DNA of 64,000 bases, taken from NCBI RefSeq assembly GCF_014843825.1, contig NZ_JHQR01000012.1, positions 1 through 64,000 of the forward strand, read 5' to 3'. The position numbers were made by a program, and so were the translations under genes. The stretch is from Mesorhizobium silamurunense. GTDB taxonomy: Bacteria; Pseudomonadota; Alphaproteobacteria; Rhizobiales; Rhizobiaceae. Shown here in pieces: positions 50,140 through 60,420 of the stretch (its first letter is position 1; every line of letters starts with the position of its first letter). Below the pieces are notes generated by a model that saw nothing but the letters and a program-made list of their open reading frames with translations, had not been told where the DNA came from and made no database searches.

Positions 50140-51393
50140 TCAGACCGCCCGCACCAGCACGTGTTTCTTCCTGCCGAGCGAGAGCTTTACGACACCCTCG
50201 GCGCCCAGATCCTCAAGCGTCACCACGCGGCGGTCGTCCGCGACCGGCTGGTCGTTGAGGCGCACGGCGCCGCCCTGGATGTGCCGCCGCGCCTCGCTGT
50301 TGGAGCCCGCAAGCCCTGCGGTCACGAACAGCGACAGCATGCCGATGCCGGCCTGGAGATCAGCCCTGGCCACCTCGACGCTCGGCAGCGTGTCGGCGAG
50401 CGCGCCTTCCTCGAAGGTCTTGCGCGCGGTTTCGCTCGCCGTCTCGGCGGCCTCTCGGCCGTGCAGCATGGCGGTGATCTCGGTAGCGAGGATCTTCTTC
50501 GCCTCGTTGATCTCCGAGCCGCCGAGCTTTTCGAGCCGCGCGACCTCGTCGAGCGGCAGCGTCGTGTAAAGCTTCAGGAAGCGGCCGACGTCGGCGTCCT
50601 CGGTGTTGCGCCAGTACTGCCAGAACTCGTAAGGCGACAGCATATCCGCATCGAGCCAGACCGCGCCCGAGGCCGACTTTCCCATCTTGGCGCCGGACGA
50701 GGTGGTGAGCAGCGGCGTCGTCATCGCGTAGAGCTGCGCATTCTCCATGCGGTGGCCGAGGTCGATGCCGTTGACGATGTTGCCCCACTGGTCGGAACCG
50801 CCCATCTGCAGCCGGCAGCCGAAGCGCTTGTAGAGCTCGACGAAGTCGTAGGCCTGCAGGATCATGTAGTTGAATTCGAGGAACGACAGCGATTGCTCGC
50901 GGTCGAGCCTGAGCTTCACGGAATCGAAGGCGAGCATGCGGTTGACCGAAAAATGCCGGCCGACATCGCGCAGGAAGTTGACGTAGTTGATCTCCATCAG
51001 CCAGTCGGCATTGTTGACCATGATGGCGTCGCCGGCGCCGCTGCCGAATTTGAGGTAGGGCGCGAAATTGCGGCGGATGCCGGCGAGATTGTTCTCGATG
51101 TCCTCAGGCGTCAGCAGCTTGCGCGCCTCGTCCTTGAAGGAGGGGTCGCCGATCATCGAGGTGCCGCCGCCCATCAACGCGATCGGCCGGTGGCCGGTCT
51201 GCTGCAGCCAGTGGAGCATCATGATCTGGATCAGCGATCCCGCATGCAGGCTCTTCGCCGTTGCGTCGAAGCCGATATAGGCACTCACCGTTTCCTTGGC
51301 GAAAAGCTGGTCGAGGCCGGTTTCATCCGAAATCTGGTGGATGAAGCCGCGCTCGCTCATGACGCGCAGGAAATCGGACTTGAAGGCGGACAT
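50140..51393 (-). CDS. tyrS: Tyrosyl-tRNA synthetase
   Basis: It charges tRNA-Tyr. The 417-residue product has the class I catalytic domain with the HIGH-like motif in [15 protein letters not shown], tRNA-Tyr binding pocket residues in [20 protein letters not shown], the KMSKS-like loop [14 protein letters not shown], and a C-terminal S4-type domain ([20 protein letters not shown]). The start at 51393 ([12 protein letters not shown]) is used because the frame open to 51507 adds a non-homologous leader into a repeat. Monocistronic on the minus strand. Confidence 0.96.
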   Translation of the reverse strand: MSAFKSDFLRVMSERGFIHQISDETGLDQLFAKETVSAYIGFDATAKSLHAGSLIQIMMLHWLQQTGHRPIALMGGGTSMIGDPSFKDEARKLLTPEDIENNLAGIRRNFAPYLKFGSGAGDAIMVNNADWLMEINYVNFLRDVGRHFSVNRMLAFDSVKLRLDREQSLSFLEFNYMILQAYDFVELYKRFGCRLQMGGSDQWGNIVNGIDLGHRMENAQLYAMTTPLLTTSSGAKMGKSASGAVWLDADMLSPYEFWQYWRNTEDADVGRFLKLYTTLPLDEVARLEKLGGSEINEAKKILATEITAMLHGREAAETASETARKTFEEGALADTLPSVEVARADLQAGIGMLSLFVTAGLAGSNSEARRHIQGGAVRLNDQPVADDRRVVTLEDLGAEGVVKLSLGRKKHVLVRAV

Positions 51394-51462
51394 CTTTTCT
51401 TCCCGGAGTTCGCCCGGCATCCGGCCGAGCGTGACGTGAAGGGGCGCGTTTAGCATCAGCGG

Positions 51463-51553
51463 GCGATCAGCAAAAGTGGTTTCCGGTTTTGCGTCGATCG
51501 CCGCCACTCAAATGCGCGATCAGCAAAAGTGTTTCCGGTTTTGCGTCGATCGC
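51463..51553. repeat. Tandem pair of 38-39-base palindromic-ended repeats
   Basis: Two near-identical units, 51463-51501 and 51516-51553, begin GCGATCAGCAAAAGTG and end GGTTTTGCGTCGATCGC, differing by one base insertion. The ends GCGATC and GATCGC are inverted. They lie between the divergent tyrS and glycosyltransferase genes and may carry promoters or be mobile repeats. Confidence 0.85.
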
Positions 51554-51677
51554 CCGCAATGCCGCGCGTCCTTGCTTCGCCCGTTTTGCTGGCGTAATGA
51601 GGCGCCCGCGCAAGGGCAGCGCGCCCCGAGCGCCGCGACGGGGCCATCCAGCAGATCAGATCGGACAAGCTCCCGCG

Positions 51678-53321
51678 ATGAACCGGAACTACCTTTTCCT
51701 CTTTCTGTTCAGCGTTGTGATGACCGTCAGCGGGCTGGCAAGCCTGCCGCCGGTCGACCGCGACGAATCCCGTTTCGTCCAGTCGACCAAGCAGATGGTC
51801 GAGACCGGCGATTATATCGACATCCGTCTGCAGGATGTGACGCGCTACAAGAAGCCGATCGGCATCTACTGGCTGCAATCGGCGGCGGTCGCGCTGAGCG
51901 GCGAGGGGGCCGAAGCGCCGATCTGGGTTTATCGCCTGGTTTCCATGCTCGGCATTGCGCTCGCCGTCGTTGGCATCGGCTGGACGGGCACAAAGCTCTT
52001 CGGCGCCAATGCCGGCCTTGCCGCCGGCCTGATGATGGCGGCGATCTTCGCCACCGCCTTCGAGGGCCGCGACGCCAAGACCGATGCCATGCTTCTCGCC
52101 TGTTGCGTGGCCGCTCAGGGTGCGCTGGCGCAGGTCTATCTGGCCGCCCGCCGCAAAGAGCCGGTCGCAGGCCATCTGCCCTGGATCTTCTGGATCGGGC
52201 AGGGGCTGGGCATCCTGATCAAGGGACCGGTCGCCCCGCTCTTGTCGCTGCTTACGGCCGCGGCTCTGTTTGCCTTCGATCGCGACTGGCGCTGGCTTTT
52301 GAAGCTGAAGCTGGTGCGCGGTGTCGCGATCGTGCTCGTCATCGTCCTGCCCTGGATCGTCCTCATCAGCTGGAAGAGCGGCGGCGCCTTCTTCCATGAG
52401 GCGGTCGGCAAGGACATGCTGAACAAGGTGGCGCAAGGCGAGGAATCGCACGGCCTGCCGCCCGGCTTCTACATGCTCACCTATTCGCTGTTCATGTGGC
52501 CGTTCGGCCTGATCGCGGTTGGCGCCGGGTTGCAGGCCATCAACCGCTTCCGGGACGACCCGCGCCTGCGCTTCTGTCTCGCCTGGTACATCCCGTTCTG
52601 GCTGGTGTTCGAGGCGATCCCGACCAAGCTGCCGCATTACGTGATGCCCGCCTATCCCGGCATGGCGTTGCTGGTCGGCTGGCTGCTCACCTTGCCGGCC
52701 GACCAGGCCAACGCGCCGCTGAAGCGCTGGCAGAGCTGGCTTTGGTGGGCGACTGCCTTCGGCGTGGTCGTGGTGTCGATCGGGCTGGCCGCAGTCTGCA
52801 TCGGGACGCCGATCTATTTCGCCAAGGCCTTTTCCTGGTGGAGCATCCCGGCGGCAATAGCGGCGCTCGTGACCGGCTATCTTGCTTTCCCGCGCCAATT
52901 GCAGGTCCCGCTCGGACGCATCGCGGCGATCGCGGTTGGCGCGGGCATAACGTTCAGCCTGCTGTTCGGCGTGATTGCGCCGTCCTTGAAGCCGATCTGG
53001 CTAAGCCCCGCCATCAAGACAGCGGTCGATGTCAACCGCCCTTGCGACACAACTGTGCTTGCCTCATCGCCCTATCATGAACCGAGCCTGGTGTTCCTGG
53101 TCGGCACCAATACGGTGCTGACCGATATCGACGGCGTTGCAAAACACCTGCTTGCCGATCCAGCCTGCGCGCTGGGACTTGCTCCGGTCAAGGAAGAGCA
53201 GAAGCTCGACGAACTGCTTGCCGGGCAGGGCAAGTCGGCGAAGCGGCTTACCGAAATCGACGGGCTCAACTATTCGTCAGGAGACAAGCTGGCGCTCGGC
53301 CTTTATCGGGTAACCCCGTGA
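51678..53321 (+). CDS. ArnT-like glycosyltransferase (family 39/83)
   Basis: An integral-membrane transferase that moves a sugar from a lipid carrier to lipid A or another envelope acceptor. The 547-residue product has about 12 hydrophobic segments, with the family's catalytic-loop motif LPPVDRDESRFVQSTKQMVE at the first periplasmic loop (Asp-Glu pair) and RYKKPIGIYWLQSAAVAL. The start at 51678 begins MNRNYLFLFLF directly at the first helix. The PAP2 phosphatase gene downstream is a common companion in lipid A remodelling. The sugar is not determinable. Confidence 0.88.
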   Translation: MNRNYLFLFLFSVVMTVSGLASLPPVDRDESRFVQSTKQMVETGDYIDIRLQDVTRYKKPIGIYWLQSAAVALSGEGAEAPIWVYRLVSMLGIALAVVGIGWTGTKLFGANAGLAAGLMMAAIFATAFEGRDAKTDAMLLACCVAAQGALAQVYLAARRKEPVAGHLPWIFWIGQGLGILIKGPVAPLLSLLTAAALFAFDRDWRWLLKLKLVRGVAIVLVIVLPWIVLISWKSGGAFFHEAVGKDMLNKVAQGEESHGLPPGFYMLTYSLFMWPFGLIAVGAGLQAINRFRDDPRLRFCLAWYIPFWLVFEAIPTKLPHYVMPAYPGMALLVGWLLTLPADQANAPLKRWQSWLWWATAFGVVVVSIGLAAVCIGTPIYFAKAFSWWSIPAAIAALVTGYLAFPRQLQVPLGRIAAIAVGAGITFSLLFGVIAPSLKPIWLSPAIKTAVDVNRPCDTTVLASSPYHEPSLVFLVGTNTVLTDIDGVAKHLLADPACALGLAPVKEEQKLDELLAGQGKSAKRLTEIDGLNYSSGDKLALGLYRVTP

Positions 53322-53349
53322 GGAATAACGTCGGGCTTCGATGCCCCTG

Positions 53350-53446
53350 GAGCGGTTCAACCTTTCTCAGAATCGTTGACCCGCTCTAAGTATTTGTTTG
53401 ACGCAATTCCGGACGGAAAACCGCTACGCACCTTTCCTGGAATTGC
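53350..53446. repeat. Composite palindromic repeat, copy 2 of the GGACGGAAAACCG element
   Basis: GAGCGGTTCAAC (53350-53361) is inverted as GTTGACCCGCTC (53375-53386) with one mismatch. Immediately after, GCAATTCCGGACGGAAAACC (53403-53422) to GGAATTGC (53439-53446) repeats the element seen at 3719-3763. Both are typical rhizobial intergenic palindromes, and the pair fills the gap between the glycosyltransferase and PAP2 genes. Confidence 0.75.
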
Positions 53447-53460
53447 TGTAAGGCTCAGCC

Positions 53461-54312
53461 ATGTCCGCCGTCGCCCTTTACCGCCGCTCGCTCGGCAACT
53501 TCCTCGACACGATTGCTATCGTGAGGCGGCGGTTTGCCGTGCGGCCGGCGCGCTATCCCGAGATCGCGTGGCCGGTCTGGGCGCTCGCTTGGGCGCTGCT
53601 GGCGGCTGCCGCTTTCCTCAGCCTCGATAGCGCCGCCGGCAGGATGCGCGGGGCCTGGACGCCCGGCTTCGTCCATTTCACCGACTTCTTCACGGATTTC
53701 GGCCTGGGCGGCTGGTATCTCATCCCCGCGGCTCTCTGCCTCGTCGCTGCCAATTTGACGGACTGGCGCGGCCTTTCACGGCAGGCGCGGATAATGGTCT
53801 ACAACTGGACGTGCTTCGCCTTCCTGGTGCTTTGCGCGGTCGGCCTTTCCGGGCTGGCGGTCAATTTGCTGAAATATGGCATCGGCCGGGCGCGGCCGCT
53901 CTATTTCGACAGTTTCGGGGTGCTGTCGCTGCATCCCTTCGCCATGGATGCGCGCTTCGCCGGCTTTCCGTCGGGCCATGCCACGACGATGGGCGCCGTA
54001 TTCGGCATCCTGCTGCTGCTGTTCCCAAAACGCTGGCACATCGCGCTGGCGGTCACCGCCTGCATTGCCTCGACGCGCGTCTTCGTCGGCGCGCATTATC
54101 CGAGCGACACGGTGGCCGGCTTCGGGCTTGGCCTCGCCTTTGCGATTGTCACGGGACTGGTCTTCGCGCGGCTCGGCTTCATCTTCTGCCGGCCGTCGTC
54201 GACCAGACCCGTGCCCAAGCGCACGTTCCGGCTGCTGTCGTCCAGCAGGTCGAAAGATAAAGCATCGCTGGCGAGGCGGAGCCGCGAGCAACTATCGGCT
54301 GACCGCCTTTAG
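53461..54312 (+). CDS. PAP2-family phosphatase
   Basis: An integral-membrane lipid phosphatase, 283 residues with about six hydrophobic segments. The three PAP2 motifs are visible: LKYGIGRARPLYFD (K-x6-RP), FPSGHATTMGAVF (PSGH), and STRVFVGAHYPSDTVAG (SR-x5-H-x3-D). It could dephosphorylate lipid A, undecaprenyl pyrophosphate or another lipid. The tail (RTFRLLSSSRSKDKASLARR) is basic and cytoplasmic. It follows the ArnT-like gene, so lipid A modification is a reasonable guess. Confidence 0.92.
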   Translation: MSAVALYRRSLGNFLDTIAIVRRRFAVRPARYPEIAWPVWALAWALLAAAAFLSLDSAAGRMRGAWTPGFVHFTDFFTDFGLGGWYLIPAALCLVAANLTDWRGLSRQARIMVYNWTCFAFLVLCAVGLSGLAVNLLKYGIGRARPLYFDSFGVLSLHPFAMDARFAGFPSGHATTMGAVFGILLLLFPKRWHIALAVTACIASTRVFVGAHYPSDTVAGFGLGLAFAIVTGLVFARLGFIFCRPSSTRPVPKRTFRLLSSSRSKDKASLARRSREQLSADRL

Positions 54313-54322
54313 GTTGCTCTCA

Positions 54323-54997
54323 CTACCGCAGCCGCTTTGGCCGCGGATCGGCGAGCTCGCCTGCCAGTCGCCGGTCGAGGTAGTCGGCGCACTCGTCGAT
54401 CAGCAGTTCGGCGTGGTTGGCGAAGAAATGGTTCGCGCCGGGGATCGTCTTCTGCGTGATGGTGATGCCCTTTTGCGTGTGGAGCTTGTCGACCAGCGTC
54501 TGCACGTCCTTGGGCGGCGCCACCTTGTCGGCATCGCCGTGGATGATGAGGCCGGACGAGGGGCAGGGCGCGAGGAACGAGAAGTCGTAGGTATTGGGCT
54601 GCGGGGCGACCGAGATGAAGCCCTCGATCTCGGGCCGGCGCATCAGAAGCTGCATGCCGATCCAGGAGCCGAAGGAATAGCCGGCAACCCAGCAGCTCTT
54701 GGAATCCGGATGCAGCGACTGCACCCAGTCGAGCGCGGCGGCTGCGTCCGATAGCTCGCCGGTGCCGTGGTCGAACTCGCCCTGGCTGCGGCCGATGCCA
54801 CGGAAATTGAAGCGAAGCGTGGTGAAATCGCGCTTCTGGAACATGTAGAAGAGGTCGTAGACGATCTTGTTATTCATCGTGCCGCCGAATTGCGGGTGCG
54901 GGTGCAGCACGATGGCGATCGGCGCGCTCTTTTCCTTGGAAGGCTGGTAGCGTCCCTCCAGGCGACCAGCCGGACCGGCGAAAATGACCTCAGGCAT
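54323..54997 (-). CDS. Alpha/beta hydrolase
   Basis: The 224-residue product has the nucleophile elbow VAGYSFGSWIG (Ser in G-x-S-x-G), the acid region IIHGDADKVAPPKDV, and the catalytic His in PGANHFFANHAELL. Its start MPEVIFAGPAGRLEGRYQPS and the oxyanion strand VLHPHPQFGGTMNNKIVYDL match the CocE-unrelated family of small bacterial serine hydrolases. The start at 54997 is chosen; the frame open to 55189 runs through the intergenic control region. It diverges from the suf operon. Confidence 0.9.
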   Translation of the reverse strand: MPEVIFAGPAGRLEGRYQPSKEKSAPIAIVLHPHPQFGGTMNNKIVYDLFYMFQKRDFTTLRFNFRGIGRSQGEFDHGTGELSDAAAALDWVQSLHPDSKSCWVAGYSFGSWIGMQLLMRRPEIEGFISVAPQPNTYDFSFLAPCPSSGLIIHGDADKVAPPKDVQTLVDKLHTQKGITITQKTIPGANHFFANHAELLIDECADYLDRRLAGELADPRPKRLR

Positions 54998-55093
54998 AAA
55001 ATACTCCACGTGGCATACGAAGGCGCTTGCCCGGAACTTCCCTTGGCCCATTCTGTGGCCTTGACGCCGGGCAAGCGTCTTCCTAGAAGCTAG

Positions 55094-55110
55094 TTTAGAA
55101 TTGTTCAAAA
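55094..55110. promoter_or_regulatory. Irr-type iron-control element (ICE box) before the suf operon
   Basis: TTTAGAATTGTTCAAAA matches the palindromic Irr box as I recall it (TTTAGAA-N3-TTCTAAA) at all but one position. It lies 105 bases before the first suf-operon start codon and 97 bases from the divergent hydrolase start. Rhizobial suf operons are known to be under Irr and RirA control, so the position is fitting. The binding is inferred. Confidence 0.55.
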
Positions 55111-55214
55111 CTGGGTGGCCGAAAACGCAATGGTCCGGCCGCCCGCGCCGCAAGCCGGGTAAATAGGACGGCTTGCCTTGCAATTTCAAGGAAATAACGC
55201 GCTATCCTCGCGGA

Positions 55215-56405
55215 ATGGCTGCTGACGGGACCGACGGAAGGAAAATGGCCGCAACTCGCGCCTATCTCGACTACAACGCCAGCGCACCTCTCATTGCAGA
55301 GGCGCGGTCGGCGATGGTCGCCGCGCTCGACGCCGCCAATCCGTCGTCGGTCCACAGCGAGGGCCGCGCGGCGCGCCGGCTGATCGAGGACGCCAGGCGC
55401 GACGTGGCAAGGCTGGTCAACGCCAAGCCCGAACATGTCGTGTTCACCTCGGGCGCGACGGAAGCCGCCTCGACGCTGCTTGGTCCCGACTGGCAGATGG
55501 GGCGCGGCGCTATCCGCATGAGCCGCCTCTACGTCTCGGAGGCCGACCATCCCTGCGTGCTCGGCGGCGGACGTTTTCCGGCCGCGCAGGTGACGCGGAT
55601 CGGCGTCGATCGGAACGGCATTGCCGACCTCGACGCGCTGACCAAGGCGCTGGCCGCGCACGACAGGGCCGATGGCCTGCCGCTGGTGGCGATCCATGCC
55701 GCCAACAACGAGACCGGCGTTATCCAGCCGATCGGCCGCATCGCCGAGATCGTCAAGGGGGCGGGCGGTGTGCTGGTGGTCGACGCCGTGCAGGCTGCCG
55801 GGCGGATTCCGATCGACATGTCAGCCGGTTATGCCGACTATCTGATCCTGTCCTCGCATAAGATCGGCGGCCCGAAGGGCGTCGGCGCCATTGTCGCTCA
55901 CGCCGACCTGATGATGCCGAAGCCGCTGATCAATGGCGGCGGTCAGGAAAAGGGCCATCGCGCCGGCACCGAGAACCTTCCCGGCATTGCGGGTTTCGGC
56001 GCCGCGGCGCGGGCAGCACTTGTCGGGCTGGATGCGATGGAAGCGGTCGCGCATTGCCGCGATGAGATCGAGGCGATCGTCCAGGAAATTGCCTCTGACG
56101 CGGAAATCTTTGGAGCGGCGGCGCCAAGGCTTGCCAATACGACATTCTTCGCTATTCCCGGCGTCAAGGCCGAGACGGCGCAGATCGCTTTCGATCTTGC
56201 CGGAGTGGCGCTGTCGGCCGGCTCCGCCTGCTCGTCGGGGAAAGTCGGGCCAAGCCGTGTGCTGAAGGCGATGGGCCACGGCGATAGCCTTGGCGCATTG
56301 CGCGTCTCGATCGGCCGCGCAACCGGCGCAAGGGAGATCGAGGCGTTTCGGGCTGCCCTGGCCGGCATAGCCGCGCGTCGGGCTGGAAAAGAAAAGGCCG
56401 CCTGA
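55215..56405 (+). CDS. Cysteine desulfurase, IscS/NifS type (first suf-operon gene)
   Basis: A PLP enzyme that takes sulfur from cysteine for Fe-S cluster assembly. The 396-residue product begins YLDYNASAPLIAEARSAM after a short leader; the PLP-binding Lys is in LILSSHKIGGPKGVGAIV and the persulfide Cys in LSAGSACSSGKVGPSRVL with the long IscS-type loop. GKRAGTENLPG-like HRAGTENLPGIAGFGAAA is also present. The start at 55215 is used; 55245 (MAATRAYLDYN) is a possible alternative. The operon also contains sufS, so there are two desulfurases. Confidence 0.93.
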   Translation: MAADGTDGRKMAATRAYLDYNASAPLIAEARSAMVAALDAANPSSVHSEGRAARRLIEDARRDVARLVNAKPEHVVFTSGATEAASTLLGPDWQMGRGAIRMSRLYVSEADHPCVLGGGRFPAAQVTRIGVDRNGIADLDALTKALAAHDRADGLPLVAIHAANNETGVIQPIGRIAEIVKGAGGVLVVDAVQAAGRIPIDMSAGYADYLILSSHKIGGPKGVGAIVAHADLMMPKPLINGGGQEKGHRAGTENLPGIAGFGAAARAALVGLDAMEAVAHCRDEIEAIVQEIASDAEIFGAAAPRLANTTFFAIPGVKAETAQIAFDLAGVALSAGSACSSGKVGPSRVLKAMGHGDSLGALRVSIGRATGAREIEAFRAALAGIAARRAGKEKAA

Positions 56406-56640
56406 CGGTGGCACGGCATCGGACAAAAGATCCCGGCGGCTCTCTAAATCCGGTGCTCGAAAATGAATTCAGGCCATCCGGCCTGGTTGAGCCGTGCGTT
56501 TCGTCTTGGCCGGGTGAATTTCCGGTCGGAACGCACTATATGGAGGTTACTCCGCTGTCGGTCCCCTCGGGGACTGATCTCGGCGGTGCCATAGTTTGAA
56601 AACTGCCGGGCCTTGACCCCGGCGTGGATGGAGAACGCTT

Positions 56641-58158
<1,518 letters not shown>

Positions 58159-58183
58159 CCGCAAAGATATTCAGGAAAGAAAT

Positions 58184-58939
58184 ATGCTTGAGATCAAGAA
58201 TTTGCATGCCCGGATCGTCGATGACGGCACCGAGATCATCCGCGGACTGAACCTGACGGTGAAAGCCGGCGAGGTCGCCGCCATCATGGGCCCGAACGGC
58301 TCGGGCAAGTCGACGCTGTCCTATATCCTCGCCGGCCGCGAGGACTATGAGGTCACCGAAGGCGACATCCTCTATAACGACCAGTCGATCCTCGAAATGG
58401 ATCCGGCCGAACGCGCCACCGCAGGCATTTTCCTCGCCTTCCAGTATCCGATGGAGATACCGGGCGTGGCGACCATGGAATTCCTGAAAGTGGCGATGAA
58501 CGAGCAGCGCAAGGCGCGCGGCGAGGAGCCGCTGAAGGTTCCGGAGTTCCTGAAGCGCGTTAAGGAGGCAGCCGCCTTGCTCAACATGGACATGAACATG
58601 CTGAAGCGGCCGCTCAATGTCGGCTTCTCCGGCGGCGAGAAGAAGCGCGCCGAGATCCTGCAGATGAAGCTGCTTGAGCCGAAGCTCTGCGTGCTCGACG
58701 AAACCGATTCCGGTCTCGACATCGATGCGCTCAAGATCGTCGCCGATGGCGTCAACGCGCTGCGCTCGCCGGAGCGCGCCATCGTCGTCATCACTCACTA
58801 TCAGCGCCTGCTCGAGCACATCGTGCCGGACAGCGTGCACGTGCTCTACAAGGGCCAGGTCATCAAGTCGGGCGACAAGTCGCTGGCGCTCGATCTCGAA
58901 ACCAATGGCTATGCCGGCGTCATCGGCGAAGCCGCGTGA
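58184..58939 (+). CDS. sufC: Fe-S assembly ATPase SufC
   Basis: The ABC-type ATPase that drives conformational changes in SufB-SufD. The 251-residue product has Walker A GPNGSGKSTLSYILAG, the SufC-specific stretch ERATAGIFLAFQYPMEIPGV, signature FSGGEKKRAEILQMKLL, Walker B LCVLDETDSGLDIDALK and H-loop VVITHYQRLL. The unusual EKKRAEI in the signature is diagnostic of SufC. It lies 25 bases after sufB with AGGAAAG before the ATG. Confidence 0.97.
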   Translation: MLEIKNLHARIVDDGTEIIRGLNLTVKAGEVAAIMGPNGSGKSTLSYILAGREDYEVTEGDILYNDQSILEMDPAERATAGIFLAFQYPMEIPGVATMEFLKVAMNEQRKARGEEPLKVPEFLKRVKEAAALLNMDMNMLKRPLNVGFSGGEKKRAEILQMKLLEPKLCVLDETDSGLDIDALKIVADGVNALRSPERAIVVITHYQRLLEHIVPDSVHVLYKGQVIKSGDKSLALDLETNGYAGVIGEAA

Positions 58940-58964
58940 GATGGGGCCAAGTGAGGCGAGAGCA

Positions 58965-60245
58965 ATGAACATGCACGCACAGCCCCAGCGGACCTTGGCC
59001 GAGACGGCGCTGATCGATGCCTTCGGCGAGCGGCTGTCGCTGCTGCCCGGCGACGGCGCGGTGATGGTCAAGCGCGACGACGCGATCGAGGCGATCAAGC
59101 ACGGCCTGCCGACGCGGCGCGTCGAATCCTGGCACTATACGGACCTGCGCCGGCTGCTCACCTCTGTGCCGGCCTTCGAGGCTGAGGTGGTCGCGAAGGC
59201 GCTCGATCCGGTCCTCGACGGTTCCGCCGTGCTGCCGGTGCTGAACGGCGTCTCGAACGCCAAGCTGCCCGAGATCGAGGGCGTCACCGTGCAGCGCCTG
59301 TCCGAGAAGCTGACCGACGGCAGTGTGGCGCCAGGGCTGGATCCCTATGGTGCCGACGATGCGATCGGCGCGCTGAACACCGCCTTCGTCGCCGATGGCT
59401 ATTTCGTCGACATCGCCGACGGCACCGAACTGGAAAAACCGATCGAATTGCAGAACCTTCAGTCCGGCGGCCAGGCGCATGTGCGGCTGCTGACGCGCGT
59501 CGGCGCCGGCGCCAAGGCGATCATCGTCGAGCGTCAGGCGGGCGAGGCAAGCGAAGGCAGCGATGCGCTCATCAGCTCGGTGAGCCAGCTCGTCCTCGAC
59601 GAAGGTGCCGAGGTGACCTGGCTGATCGTGCAGGAGCAGCCGGACACCGCCACGCATCTCGCCCAGTTCAAGGCGCAAGTCGGCAAGGATGCGAAACTCA
59701 CACTGTTCGTCATGAATGCCGGCGGCAAGCTGGTGCGCCAAGAGGTGGTGGTCAGGACGACGGGCGAGGGGGCGGATTTCAAGTTGCGCGGCATCAACCT
59801 TCTGGCCGGCGACACGCATACCGACACCACCATGGTGCTCGACCACACGGTGCCGCACACGACCTCGACGGAAGTGATGCGGAACGTGGTTACGGGTAAG
59901 GCGCGCGGCGTCTTCCAGGGCCGCATCAACGTGCATCAATATGCGCAGAAGACCAACGCCAAGATGGCCTGCAACACGCTGCTTCTGTCGGACGACGGCG
60001 AGTTCTCGACCAAGCCCGAGCTGGAGATTTTTGCCGACGACGTCGTCTGCGGCCATGGCGCGACCGTCACCGAGATCGACCACGACCATCTCTTCTACCT
60101 GATGGCGCGCGGCATCGACGAGAAGACGGCGCGGGGACTTTTGGTGAAGGCTTTCGTGGCCGAAGTGATCGAGGAACTGGACGACGAGGGCATCGTCGAG
60201 GCGCTGGAAGCGCGGCTCGACGGCTGGTTTTTGACGCACGGATGA
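58965..60245 (+). CDS. sufD: Fe-S assembly protein SufD
   Basis: The partner subunit of SufB, 426 residues. The N-terminus has VESWHYTDLRRLL, the family landmark R-x-E-x-W-x-Y-T-x-L; the beta-helix core includes THTDTTMVLDHTVPHTTSTE, RGVFQGRINVHQYAQKTNAK and NTLLLSDDGEFSTKPELEIF, ADDVVCGHGATVTEIDHDHL, typical of SufB/SufD C-termini. The ATG at 58965 (MNMHAQPQRTLAETAL) follows GAGGCGAGAGCA. It overlaps nothing; sufC ends 25 bases earlier. A palindromic repeat separates it from sufS. Confidence 0.96.
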   Translation: MNMHAQPQRTLAETALIDAFGERLSLLPGDGAVMVKRDDAIEAIKHGLPTRRVESWHYTDLRRLLTSVPAFEAEVVAKALDPVLDGSAVLPVLNGVSNAKLPEIEGVTVQRLSEKLTDGSVAPGLDPYGADDAIGALNTAFVADGYFVDIADGTELEKPIELQNLQSGGQAHVRLLTRVGAGAKAIIVERQAGEASEGSDALISSVSQLVLDEGAEVTWLIVQEQPDTATHLAQFKAQVGKDAKLTLFVMNAGGKLVRQEVVVRTTGEGADFKLRGINLLAGDTHTDTTMVLDHTVPHTTSTEVMRNVVTGKARGVFQGRINVHQYAQKTNAKMACNTLLLSDDGEFSTKPELEIFADDVVCGHGATVTEIDHDHLFYLMARGIDEKTARGLLVKAFVAEVIEELDDEGIVEALEARLDGWFLTHG

Positions 60246-60247
60246 AG

Positions 60248-60390
60248 CGGTCGAGGCTAAGCCTCGACCGTACCCCTCATCCGGCCGCTTCGCGGCCACC
60301 TTCTCCCACAAGGGGAGAAGGAAGAGCGCCTGACCTTCTCTCCTTGTAGGAGAAGGTGGATCGGGGCGAAGCGCCGAGACGGATGAGGGG
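60248..60390. repeat. Hairpin and long inverted rhizobial repeat between sufD and sufS
   Basis: CGGTCGAGGC (60248-60257) pairs perfectly with GCCTCGACCG (60261-60270). From 60273 to 60390 a larger imperfect palindrome is bounded by CCCCTCATCCG and CGGATGAGGGG and contains CACCTTCTCCC and its inverse. This is a well-known pattern of intergenic mosaic repeats in rhizobia. It falls within an operon, in the 175-base gap before sufS. Confidence 0.85.
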
Positions 60391-60420
60391 TGCTGGACGG
60401 AATGAGGCGATGAATTTGTG

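Noticed and set aside
50161..51453. 430-codon plus-strand frame
   Set aside because: Antisense of tyrS.
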